Below are positions 1-7,614 of a stretch of 64,000 bases of DNA, one piece after another. The stretch is from contig NWBO01000158.1 in assembly GCA_002633275.1 (NCBI GenBank), positions 248,001-312,000 of the forward strand, in the 5' to 3' direction. Below the pieces are notes generated by a model. The model did not search any database. It worked only from the letters and a program-made list of their open reading frames with translations, and was not told where the DNA came from. The position numbers and the translations under genes are program-made. The DNA is from Bacteroidales bacterium Phil12 (lineage in GTDB: Bacteria > Bacteroidota > Bacteroidia > Bacteroidales > P3). Each line of letters starts with the position of its first letter. Position 1 is the first letter of the stretch.

Positions 1-162
1 TTGAAACAATTGGTGTTTAACACCATTATATATAATAACGTTGTTCTTGCAGAAGCTCCTTCGCATGGTATGAGTGCCGTTATGTATAACGCAAACTCAA
101 CGGGAGCTATTAATTATATGAACTTGGCAGAAGAGATAATTAAACGAGAATCCAAAAACTAA
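1..162 (+). CDS. parA: ParA/Soj chromosome-partitioning ATPase, C-terminal fragment
   Basis: Open reading frame entering from the left edge; only the last 53 residues are visible. The stretch VFNTIIYNNVVLAEAPSHG followed by a GAINYMNLAEEI-type helix is the characteristic C-terminus of ParA/Soj ATPases (the AEAPSHG segment is highly conserved). It ends with TAA, 4 bases before the parB start, so the two form the usual parAB operon for origin segregation. The Walker motifs lie outside the window. Confidence 0.9.
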   Translation: MKQLVFNTIIYNNVVLAEAPSHGMSAVMYNANSTGAINYMNLAEEIIKRESKN

Positions 163-166
163 GATT

Positions 167-1075
167 ATGACAAAGCCAAAATCACCTGCATTAGGTAGAG
201 GTCTTGAAGCGTTGTTTGGCAATATTGAAAGCAAAACCAACGATATTGCTCAACACTCGCATATAGATGCCGAAATAGCAAACATAGATATAGACAAAAT
301 AACACCTAATCCCGACCAACCGAGAAAAGAGTTTGATGCCGACAGCCTTGAAGAGTTGGCGATGAGTATCAAAGAAAATGGTGTCATTGTTCCCATTACC
401 GTCAATAAGAAAGACGATAAATATATCATCATTGCAGGCGAGAGACGTTACCGAGCAAGCAAAATGGCAGGTTTGAAGCAAATTCCTGCATATATTCGCC
501 TTGTTACCGCTAACGAACAAATGCAAATGGCGTTAATCGAAAACATACAACGTGAAGATTTGAATGCTTTGGAGATTGCTTTGTCTTTGCAAGCCTTGTT
601 GCAACAAACCGGTTTGTCCAACGAAGAACTTGGAAAAAGACTTGGAAAAAGTCGTTCCAACGTTACAAATTATGTACGTTTGTTAAAACTTCCTGCCGAG
701 ATACAAATATTTATTCGAGGAGATAAGTTGTCTATGGGTCATGCCCGTGCATTATTGGGATTGGACAACGAAAAACAACAGATAGACCTTGCAAGAAAAA
801 TAGTTGAGCAATCGTTGAGCGTTCGTCAGGTTGAAGCGTTGGTAAATCACACAAAACAAAACGATAAAGACTCTTCAAAAAAGACTCTTGCGACAAAGAA
901 AAAACCTTCAAAGCCTTTGCCCGAATTACACAAAGATTGCTTAAATCGTCTGACGGAAAGACTTGATACGCAAATATCCATAAAACGTTCTCAACGCGGA
1001 AAAGGATACATAAACATACCTTTCAAAAACGATGATGAGTTCAAACGTATTATGGAAGTTTTGAACAAAGAATAA
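167..1075 (+). CDS. parB: ParB/Spo0J chromosome-partitioning protein
   Basis: 302 residues, a normal ParB length. Residues 5-20 hold the conserved N-terminal ParA-stimulating segment (LGRGLEALFG). Residues 40-115 are the ParB/Srx nuclease-like fold with the CTP-binding GERRYRAS motif at 91-98 and ENIQRE at 125-130. A helix-turn-helix for parS recognition lies at about 148-176. The C-terminus is the dimerisation domain. It works with ParA to load a CTP-dependent sliding clamp at parS and segregate origins, which suggests the chromosome origin is not far away, although no parS site was recognised here. The stop codon overlaps the next start (TAATG), so the downstream gene is translationally coupled. 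Confidence 0.95.
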   Translation: MTKPKSPALGRGLEALFGNIESKTNDIAQHSHIDAEIANIDIDKITPNPDQPRKEFDADSLEELAMSIKENGVIVPITVNKKDDKYIIIAGERRYRASKMAGLKQIPAYIRLVTANEQMQMALIENIQREDLNALEIALSLQALLQQTGLSNEELGKRLGKSRSNVTNYVRLLKLPAEIQIFIRGDKLSMGHARALLGLDNEKQQIDLARKIVEQSLSVRQVEALVNHTKQNDKDSSKKTLATKKKPSKPLPELHKDCLNRLTERLDTQISIKRSQRGKGYINIPFKNDDEFKRIMEVLNKE

Positions 1076-1713
1076 TGAAATCACAACGTTTTATCATAAC
1101 GCTGTTTTGTAGTGTATGTTTTGTTTTCTTCGCTCTTATGCCAAATATTTTAAGAGCGGGCGGTGGTTATACTTTTGGCTCTATTGTCCAATTTGATTCC
1201 GTTGTTACAAATGTTGCCAACGATACTGTTATTTTGGCAAAAAAACACCACTCCCCTACAAAGGCGACAGTTCTTTCTGCCGTTTTACCGGGTGCGGGAC
1301 AAGTGTATAATCATCAGGCTTGGAAAGTGCCTATCATCTATGCCGCAGCAGCAACGGTAACTTATTTCGCAGTAACAAACGGAAAAAACAGAAGTAAATT
1401 CAAAGACGAATACTATAACCGTATCAACGGCAATACGGATTTGCTCCTACCCGATTATATTTCCTACACCAACGAAGGTATATACAATCTTTACAACACT
1501 TACAAAAGCAATTTTCAGTTGAGTATCATCATCGGCATTGCTTTTTATGCCGTTCAGGTGCTGGACGCCTACGTTTATGGACATCTTTTCAATTTCGATT
1601 TAACAGAAGATTTATCTCTAAACCTTACTCCCTACTACTACCCGACAAATATCTTTTCCTTATCAAACGCAAATTCATCCTCTTTCGGACTTTCCTTAAA
1701 CCTTCGGTTTTAA
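1075..1713 (+). CDS. DUF5683 family membrane protein
   Basis: 212 residues. A signal peptide or N-terminal membrane segment covers residues 7-28. The core contains AVLPGAGQVYNHQAWKVPIIY (about residues 68-89, quoted here only by its key part LPGAGQVYN), the hallmark of DUF5683, followed by hydrophobic segments near 88-102 and 148-168. In many Bacteroidetes this family follows parB directly, and here the genes overlap by one base. The function is unknown; a role at the cell envelope is inferred from the signal sequence and membrane segments only. Confidence 0.8.
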   Translation: MKSQRFIITLFCSVCFVFFALMPNILRAGGGYTFGSIVQFDSVVTNVANDTVILAKKHHSPTKATVLSAVLPGAGQVYNHQAWKVPIIYAAAATVTYFAVTNGKNRSKFKDEYYNRINGNTDLLLPDYISYTNEGIYNLYNTYKSNFQLSIIIGIAFYAVQVLDAYVYGHLFNFDLTEDLSLNLTPYYYPTNIFSLSNANSSSFGLSLNLRF

Positions 1714-1779
1714 GAAAACAACTTGTTTTGAGGGGTAAAAACATTCGTTTCCTTTAACAAAATCTTGTAATTATTTAAG

Positions 1780-1884
1780 CGAAAAACAATATGTGAAATC
1801 AATAAATTAGTTTCACTAATCAGTAAATTAATCTCAATGACTAATAAATTAGTGTTAAACATTAGTAAATTAGTGTGAGTGATT
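1780..1884. repeat. 21-bp modular intergenic repeat, locus 1 (5 units)
   Basis: Five consecutive 21-bp units starting at 1780, 1801, 1822, 1843 and 1864. Four start with A[A/G]TAAATTA, and the second halves differ: TTTCACTAATC, TCTCAATGACT, TGTTAAACATT, TGTGAGTGATT. The array lies between the DUF5683 gene and the promoter of the lysine genes. It creates a spurious minus-strand reading frame with 7-residue repeats. The remaining bases of this gap show nothing else apart from the promoter at 1954. Confidence 0.85.
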
Positions 1885-1953
1885 ATTTTTATGGTTAGTG
1901 GAAAAGATTTAACTTTTTTAAGTATCAATTTAAGTATATTCAATAAAATTTCG

Positions 1954-1961
1954 TAACTTTG
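1954..1961 (+). promoter_or_regulatory. Bacteroidetes -7 box (TAACTTTG)
   Basis: TAACTTTG matches the TAnnTTTG consensus and lies 49 bases before the start codon of the CoA-transferase gene. No clean -33 TTTG was identified. Confidence 0.65.
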
Positions 1962-2010
1962 CCGTGCTATTTAACAGAATGGATAGGGAATAATTAAAAA
2001 CACATATATC

Positions 2011-2652
2011 ATGAGTAAAAGAATAAGTATAGAAGAGGCTGCTTCTATGATTAAAGACGGAATGACCGTTATGATTGGCGGCTTTTTAGGTTCCGGTTCG
2101 GCATGCAAAGTCATTGAACAATTGGTTAAAAACAATGTCAAAGATTTGACAATAATCTGCAACGACACTTCATTTGTTGAATACGGCAGCGGACTGTTGG
2201 TTGCCAACAACTGTGTCAAAAAAGTTATCGCTTCTCATATCGGAACAAACCCTGTTACAGGCGAAAAAATGATTAACGGAGAAATGGAAGTGCAATTGGT
2301 TCCACAAGGAACTTTGGCTGAGGCCATTCGCGCAGGCGGTGCAGGCTTGGGCGGTTTCTTGACCACAACGGGTCTTGGAACTATCTGTGAAGAAGGCAAA
2401 CAGAAACTAACCGTCGATGGCAAGGAGTATTTGCTTGAAAAACCTATAAGAGCCGATGTTGCATTGATTGGCGCAAGTGTTTGCGACAAGTACGGCAACT
2501 TGATTTACAGAGGTACATCTCAAAACTTCAACCCTCTTATGGCTACTGCCGCAGATTTGGTTATTGCAGAGGTTAAAGAAGAAGTCGAAGAGATTAAACC
2601 GGAATACGTAAAGACACCTTACTTATTCGTAGATTATATCGTTAAAGCGTAA
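2011..2652 (+). CDS. atoD: Acetoacetate/butyrate CoA-transferase subunit alpha
   Basis: 213 residues, typical for the alpha subunit of the two-subunit family I CoA-transferases (AtoD/CtfA). The N-terminal DGMTVMIGGFLGSG segment (about 17-30) is the CoA-binding glycine motif, and GAGLGGFLTTTGLGT (about 111-125) is conserved. It would transfer CoA between butyryl-CoA and acetoacetate or acetate, a late step of lysine fermentation to butyrate. The neighbours kal and kce belong to the same pathway. The catalytic glutamate sits in the beta subunit, which is not next to this gene: a hairpin and then kal follow instead. A beta gene elsewhere is therefore required for activity. Confidence 0.85.
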   Translation: MSKRISIEEAASMIKDGMTVMIGGFLGSGSACKVIEQLVKNNVKDLTIICNDTSFVEYGSGLLVANNCVKKVIASHIGTNPVTGEKMINGEMEVQLVPQGTLAEAIRAGGAGLGGFLTTTGLGTICEEGKQKLTVDGKEYLLEKPIRADVALIGASVCDKYGNLIYRGTSQNFNPLMATAADLVIAEVKEEVEEIKPEYVKTPYLFVDYIVKA

Positions 2653-2676
2653 TTCACATAAAAACAATTTTGCAAG

Positions 2677-2717
2677 AGACAAACAGATAGCGGAATAACA
2701 TTCTTATCTGTTTGTCT
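2677..2717 (+). terminator. Hairpin after CoA-transferase alpha gene
   Basis: A 13-bp perfect stem, AGACAAACAGATA at 2677-2689 paired with TATCTGTTTGTCT at 2705-2717, with a 15-base loop and a short T-rich tail. It sits between the CoA-transferase and kal, so it is either an attenuating terminator or an RNA-stability element within the operon. Confidence 0.6.
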
Positions 2718-2752
2718 TTGATTGCGAGGAATGAAAAACACATAAAAATAAA

Positions 2753-3148
2753 ATGGAGAAAGTAACAAGTACAATAAGATTAAGAATGAGCGCGCACGAT
2801 GCTCATTATGGTGGCAATTTGGTTGATGGTGCAAGAATGTTAAACCTATTTGGCGACGTGGCGACGGAGTTGCTTATCAGACAGGACGGCGATGAGGGAT
2901 TATTCTGTGCATACGACAACGTAGAGTTTTTGGCTCCTGTTTTTGCAGGCGATTATATCGAAGCATACGGCGAGATAACAAAAGTAGGCAACACGTCAAG
3001 AAAGATGACCTTTGAGGCAAGAAAAGTGATAACTGCGAGAACGGATATAAGCGATTCTGCGGCAGAAGTGTTGGCTGAACCTGTTGTTGTTTGTCGTGCA
3101 AGTGGAACGTGCGTTACTCCGAAAGAGTGTCAGAGATTTAACAAATAA
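2753..3148 (+). CDS. kal: 3-aminobutyryl-CoA ammonia-lyase
   Basis: 131 residues, single hot-dog domain. The N-terminal region ([20 protein letters not shown], residues 11-30) and the [20 protein letters not shown] segment match the Kal family of lysine-fermenting anaerobes. It removes ammonia from L-3-aminobutyryl-CoA to give crotonyl-CoA, directly after the reaction of the next gene, kce. It starts 35 bases after the upstream hairpin and is followed by kce with a 33-base gap, consistent with one operon. Assignment rests on family resemblance plus the kce neighbour; a generic thioesterase is the alternative. Confidence 0.85.
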   Translation: MEKVTSTIRLRMSAHDAHYGGNLVDGARMLNLFGDVATELLIRQDGDEGLFCAYDNVEFLAPVFAGDYIEAYGEITKVGNTSRKMTFEARKVITARTDISDSAAEVLAEPVVVCRASGTCVTPKECQRFNK

Positions 3149-3181
3149 CTTTTATTTTCAACATTAAGACACTTAATCACT

Positions 3182-4006
3182 ATGGATAAACTTATTATAA
3201 CGGCTGCCATTTGCGGTGCAGAGGTTACCAAAGAACAGAATCCTGCCGTTCCTTACACGGTCAGTGAGATTGTTCGCGAGGCTAAAAGTGCTGTTGATGC
3301 CGGTGCAGCCATAGTTCATTTACATGTAAGGGAAGACGACGGCACACCTACTCAAAGCAAAGAACGTTTCAAGGAGTGTATTGACGCCATATACAAAGAA
3401 TGTCCGAACGTTATCCTTATTCCTTCAACCGGCGGTGCTGTCGGTATGACTGCCGAAGAGCGTTTGCAACCGACGGAACTTATGCCTGAAATGGCTACTT
3501 TGGATTGCGGTACTTGTAACTTCGGAGATGATGTTTTTGAGAACACAATGCCGATGATGCGTGCCTTTGGTCAGCGTATGTTGGAAAACAATATCAAACC
3601 TGAGTACGAATGTTTTGAAATGGGACACTTGGACAGTATCCTTGCCTTGGCTAAAAAAGGTTTTGTGCCTGCCAATCCGATGCAATTCAACTTCGTTCTT
3701 GGCGTTTTCGGTTGCACTCCTGCAACTGTTCCAAACCTTTGTTGGCTTGTTAATAACATTCCTGCCAACAGCACTTGGACAGTTACGGGCATAGGCAGAC
3801 ATGCTTTCCCTATGGCAGCGGCAGGTATAGCAATGGGCGGCAACGTAAGAGTAGGCTTTGAGGACAACTTGTATCTATCCAAAGGCGTTTTGGCAAAATC
3901 CAACGGCGAATTGGTGGATAAAGTAGTCAGATTGGCAAAAGAATTAGGAAGAGAAGTTGCTTCTTCCGACGAAGCAAGAGAAATTCTTTCCTTAAAGAAA
4001 AGATAA
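3182..4006 (+). CDS. kce: 3-keto-5-aminohexanoate cleavage enzyme (BKACE family)
   Basis: 274 residues, the family length. It condenses 3-keto-5-aminohexanoate with acetyl-CoA to acetoacetate and 3-aminobutyryl-CoA in lysine fermentation. It is a Zn-dependent TIM barrel; the metal ligands appear as H46 and H48 in VHLHVRED and E227 in VGFEDNL. The STGG turn is at 82-85. The clean pairing with kal supports the lysine role over other BKACE substrates. The other pathway genes (kamA, kamDE, kdd) are not in this window. A large hairpin follows the stop codon. Confidence 0.9.
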   Translation: MDKLIITAAICGAEVTKEQNPAVPYTVSEIVREAKSAVDAGAAIVHLHVREDDGTPTQSKERFKECIDAIYKECPNVILIPSTGGAVGMTAEERLQPTELMPEMATLDCGTCNFGDDVFENTMPMMRAFGQRMLENNIKPEYECFEMGHLDSILALAKKGFVPANPMQFNFVLGVFGCTPATVPNLCWLVNNIPANSTWTVTGIGRHAFPMAAAGIAMGGNVRVGFEDNLYLSKGVLAKSNGELVDKVVRLAKELGREVASSDEAREILSLKKR

Positions 4007-4016
4007 ATTCATTAAC

Positions 4017-4080
4017 ATTACGCTTTGAAGCCTTAATTATGTACATCATAATTTCCAAAACAAACACTTCAAAGCGTAAT
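4017..4080 (+). terminator. Terminator of the lysine-fermentation operon
   Basis: ATTACGCTTTGAAG (4017-4030) pairs perfectly with CTTCAAAGCGTAAT (4067-4080). The loop contains a second small inverted repeat (AATTATG/CATAATT). A T-rich tail follows. Confidence 0.75.
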
Positions 4081-4124
4081 TTGTTTCCTTTTTTCTTAAT
4101 CAAAAGCACGGTATAGTCGGGTTT

Positions 4125-6233
4125 ATGGACGATAGTATTCTTTATAGCAATATCAAGTTCCTAAAAGGTGTGGGAGAAAAGCGCGCTCTTATTTTGCAAA
4201 GAGAGTTGGGTGTTTTGTCCTATAAGGATTTGCTTTATTATTTTCCATATCGTTACGTGGATAGGAGTGTTTTTGTCAAAGCAAGGGAGATACGCAGCGA
4301 CGATATTCATATTCAAATCAAAGGCAAGGTTATCGACAAACAAACCGTAACAAACGGCAAGACCAAACGCTTGATAGTAGGTTTTGGCGATGAGACGGGA
4401 CGCATTGAACTTGTCTTTTTCAAAGGCTTGAAATGGATTTATGACCGCTTGGATGTGGGAAGACAATACGTGGTGTTCGGCAAACCGAGTAAATTCAACA
4501 ACGAATTTAACTTCATTCACCCAGAAATAGAACCCATAGAGACGTATTTCAATTCTGCCAACGACAGCAAGTTTCTCCCTATCTACTCAACGACAGAGAA
4601 GATGAAGAACTCTTTTCTGAACACCAAGACTATTGCCAAGATTACCCTTAATCTTATCAACGAATGCCACGGCAATATTGCCGAGACACTGCCCGAATAC
4701 ATCGTCAAACACTATAAACTCATCTCCCTTCAACAGTCTTTGGAGAATATCCACTACCCCCAATCTCCCGAACTGCTTTCCAAAGCCAAACTACGCTTGA
4801 AATTTGAAGAACTCTTCTTTATGCAATTGGAACATCAGATGACCAAGAGCCACCGAAAGGAGAAATCACAAGGTTTTGTCTTCTCAAAAGTCGGCGAGGT
4901 CTTTAATTCTTTCTACGCCCGCAACCTTAAATTCTCTTTGACCGAAGCCCAAAAACGTGTCATCAAAGAAATACGCAACGATATGCGTTCCTCTCATCAG
5001 ATGAACCGATTGTTGCAAGGCGATGTGGGAAGCGGCAAGACTTTGGTCGCACTTATGTGTATGCTTATCGCTTTGGACAACGGTTTTCAGGCGGCTTTGC
5101 TCGCTCCCACCGAGATTTTGGCACAACAGCACTACAACTCCATAACTAATTTCCTCAGCGGCCTTAACGTCAATGTCGCACTCCTTATGTCCGGCGTCAA
5201 AGGTAAGGCTCGCAAAAACATTCTCTCCAATTTGGAAGAGGGCTGCATCGATATTATGGTGGGAACTCACGCCATTTTAGAAGAGTCCGTAAAGTTTCAT
5301 AACTTGGGGCTTGCCGTTATAGACGAACAACATCGCTTCGGTGTGGAGCAACGCAGCAAGATGTGGAACAAAAACACGACACTTCCGCCACATATTCTCG
5401 TAATGACCGCAACACCGATACCGCGAACCCTTGCAATGACCGTCTATGGGGATTTGGATTACTCGGTTATCGATGAACTGCCGCCGGGAAGAAAGCCGAT
5501 AAACACCATTCACTTGTTCGACTCCTCCATTTTACGGGTTTATGACTTTATGCGTCAGCAGATAAATGTCGGCAGACAGATATACATCGTTTATCCTTTG
5601 ATTAACGAGAACGAGAAACTCGATTTGAAAGATTTAATGGACGGATACACCTCCATAACACAGCAGTTTCCGTTGCCGCAATACCAAGTCAGCATAGTTC
5701 ATGGGCAGATGAAAGCCGAAGATAAGGAATATGAGATGAACCGCTTCAAACGTGGCGTTACCAACATAATGGTTGCAACAACGGTTATCGAAGTCGGCGT
5801 CGATGTACCCAACGCAACGGTGATGATTATCCAAAATGCCGAACGTTTCGGTCTTTCACAACTGCACCAACTACGCGGTCGTGTGGGTCGCGGTGCGAAC
5901 CAATCGTACTGCATCTTGATGACCAAGGACAATTTAAGCAAGGAATCCGCCAAACGTATCGATATTATGTGCTCGACAAACGACGGTTTCGTGCTTGCAC
6001 AAGAAGATTTGGCGTTGAGAGGGCCAGGAAGCATTCAAGGAACACAACAATCGGGAGTTTTGGACTTGAAAATAGCCGACATCGTCAAAGACGAACCCCT
6101 TGTACGCACGGCAAGAGACTTGGCGGACTACATCGTAAAGACCGACCCCGCACTCTCATTACCCGACAACGCCCTGTTAAAACAATATTTCCTTAAACAC
6201 AAACCCCTTCAAGACTTTTCCCAAATCTCTTAA
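4125..6233 (+). CDS. recG: ATP-dependent DNA helicase RecG
   Basis: 702 residues. The N-terminal wedge/OB domain spans about residues 10-150 and binds branched DNA. The helicase core has Walker A GDVGSGKT at 299-306, the RecG-specific DEQH box at 400-403 (DEQHRFG), motif III MTATPIPRTLAMT and a second RecA domain with the QLRGRVGRG motif. It remodels stalled forks and Holliday junctions in DNA repair. It is a single gene with no obvious partner; no -7 box was seen directly upstream. The 240 bases after it carry nothing recognisable until the promoter at 6392. Confidence 0.95.
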   Translation: MDDSILYSNIKFLKGVGEKRALILQRELGVLSYKDLLYYFPYRYVDRSVFVKAREIRSDDIHIQIKGKVIDKQTVTNGKTKRLIVGFGDETGRIELVFFKGLKWIYDRLDVGRQYVVFGKPSKFNNEFNFIHPEIEPIETYFNSANDSKFLPIYSTTEKMKNSFLNTKTIAKITLNLINECHGNIAETLPEYIVKHYKLISLQQSLENIHYPQSPELLSKAKLRLKFEELFFMQLEHQMTKSHRKEKSQGFVFSKVGEVFNSFYARNLKFSLTEAQKRVIKEIRNDMRSSHQMNRLLQGDVGSGKTLVALMCMLIALDNGFQAALLAPTEILAQQHYNSITNFLSGLNVNVALLMSGVKGKARKNILSNLEEGCIDIMVGTHAILEESVKFHNLGLAVIDEQHRFGVEQRSKMWNKNTTLPPHILVMTATPIPRTLAMTVYGDLDYSVIDELPPGRKPINTIHLFDSSILRVYDFMRQQINVGRQIYIVYPLINENEKLDLKDLMDGYTSITQQFPLPQYQVSIVHGQMKAEDKEYEMNRFKRGVTNIMVATTVIEVGVDVPNATVMIIQNAERFGLSQLHQLRGRVGRGANQSYCILMTKDNLSKESAKRIDIMCSTNDGFVLAQEDLALRGPGSIQGTQQSGVLDLKIADIVKDEPLVRTARDLADYIVKTDPALSLPDNALLKQYFLKHKPLQDFSQIS

Positions 6234-6391
6234 CCCGCTTTCTTCGCTTCCCTCCCCTGTCTTTTATTTTCTTGTCGCCATTTCGTGTTTATACTTCGCC
6301 ATTTCTTATTTTCTTATTGGAAATTTCGGTTTTTTCGTGTGCTATGTAAAACTTTCTTGATTGAATATGATATTAATTCGTCAAACATTTG

Positions 6392-6399
6392 TACCTTTG
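6392..6399 (+). promoter_or_regulatory. Bacteroidetes -7 box (TACCTTTG)
   Basis: TACCTTTG lies 75 bases before the ATG at 6475. It also lies inside the longest possible reading frame of the HU-like gene, which argues that translation starts downstream at 6475. Confidence 0.65.
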
Positions 6400-6474
6400 C
6401 AAACGATAACAAAAACCCGAGAAACGAAGAAATATAATCAATCATCAGTAAAATCAATTAAAAACATCAGGAAT

Positions 6475-6885
6475 ATGGATTTAGAGTACTTTATCAAAGT
6501 AAAGAAGTACAACGATTTCAAGACAAATACCGTTGAAACGAAGTACATTGCAGCCTTATTGGAGAAATCTTTCGTCTCAAACGAAACCCTTTGCAAGCAA
6601 ATCGAAACCAATTGCACGCTGTCCCGCCACGAGACGAGGCTTGCGTTGGATGAATTGAGCGATGTTGTCAAAGCGGCATTGCTTAAAGGCTGCAAAGTTC
6701 AGTTAGGCAATCTCGGCACGCTGCGATTAAAATTCGACGCAAAGGCGCAAAACTCCCCCGAAGACGTTACCCGTAAGACCATAACAAGGGTAAAATGCGT
6801 CTTCCAGCCCTCAAAAGATTTGGTCAAAGCCATAAACAACGCATCTATCCAAAAGGTTGATTTTCTTCCTCAGGAACTTGAATAG
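6475..6885 (+). CDS. HU/IHF-family DNA-binding protein (Bacteroidetes HU-HIG type)
   Basis: 136 residues from ATG 6475 (MDLEYFIKVKKYND). An in-frame extension to 6361 is rejected because it would include the promoter. The protein begins with the beta strand typical of Bacteroidetes HU-like proteins, followed by LSRHETRLALDELSDVVKAALLKGCKVQLGNLGT-type helices and beta arm (key parts LALDEL and VQLGNLGTL). It lacks the canonical HU PGRNP arm tip. The role is presumably nucleoid organisation. It is notable for sitting directly next to the 21-bp repeat array at 6911-7582. Confidence 0.8.
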   Translation: MDLEYFIKVKKYNDFKTNTVETKYIAALLEKSFVSNETLCKQIETNCTLSRHETRLALDELSDVVKAALLKGCKVQLGNLGTLRLKFDAKAQNSPEDVTRKTITRVKCVFQPSKDLVKAINNASIQKVDFLPQELE

Positions 6886-6910
6886 TTTTTCGGCCATGTC
6901 TTTATCCCGC

Positions 6911-7582
6911 AATCACATATTTACGTTCAATCGCTTGAATTTCAAGAACAGGCAAGGCTGTTTTGCGTTTGATTGTTTGAATTTCAAGTTCAATACAGTG
7001 AAGTTTGCGTTTGGCAGCCTTAACTTCTTGTCTTGCGCAGTGAAGTTTTTATTCAAAACAGCCCGAAACTTTTCCAAATCAGCCCGACAAATTTCCAAGT
7101 CAGCCCAATACTTTTCCAAGTCAGCCCAAAACGTCCGACAAAGTTGCGCAACTTTGCCCTTGATAGTTGCGCAACTTTCATCATCAAAGTTGCGCAACTT
7201 TGATGAACGTTTCAGGCAGACTTGAACGAGAGTTGGGCTGACTTGGAAAAGTTTCAGGCTGACTTGGAAAAGTATTGGGCTGTATCGGACACAAGTTTCT
7301 GTATAATGAATGCAAATTTCAAACGAACAAACACGAATTTCAAACGGCAAAACATAAATTTAAGGCAGCAGAATAAGAATTTAAGGTTTTTCAATGGAAA
7401 GTTAAGACAAGTAAAGAAAAAATTAAGATAGTGAAAGAAAAAGTTAAGATAGTGAATTAAAAAGTTGAGACAAGAAAATAGAAAGTTGAAATAGCGAATT
7501 AAAAAGTTAAGGTCGCAAAAGAAAGAATTAAGGCACCAAAAAGAAAAACCAAGGTTTTGAATGGAAAAATTCCCATAAAACC
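6911..7582. repeat. Large 21-bp-period repeat array with inverted arms
   Basis: Diverged tandem units with a 21-bp period fill nearly the whole gap between the HU-like gene and pepD. In the left arm (6911-7141, 11 units) CAGCCC recurs at 7059, 7080, 7101 and 7122. At the centre GTTGCGCAAC occurs at 7143, 7166 and 7189, spaced 23 bp. The right arm repeats GGGCTGACTTGGAAAA-type units, the reverse complement of the left-arm units, then 14 units of A[A/G]TTAAG or ATTTCAA type from 7289 to 7582 with exact 21-bp spacing. Frames on both strands therefore encode heptads, but each is interrupted and none looks like a real gene. Confidence 0.85.
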
Positions 7583-7614
7583 TTGGAAAAGTAAAAATAA
7601 TCAAAAAAAGAAAA

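Noticed and set aside
1710..1943. Short minus-strand frame with NLLxxxT-type repeats, and similar ones at 19877-20071 (+) and 46548-46739 (-)
   Set aside because: They are translations of the 21-bp intergenic arrays, with no start-site signals and no recognisable domain.
6361..6474. In-frame N-terminal extension of the HU-like protein
   Set aside because: It contains the TACCTTTG promoter box, and the protein family begins at the MDLEYF start.
6857..7604. Three overlapping reading frames on both strands in the 6.9-7.6 kb region that encode heptad-like repeats, resembling coiled-coil proteins
   Set aside because: The 7-residue periodicity is a by-product of the 21-bp DNA period and appears on both strands. 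The frames stop at different places, lack ribosome-binding context and start inside repeats. Kept as a repeat array.
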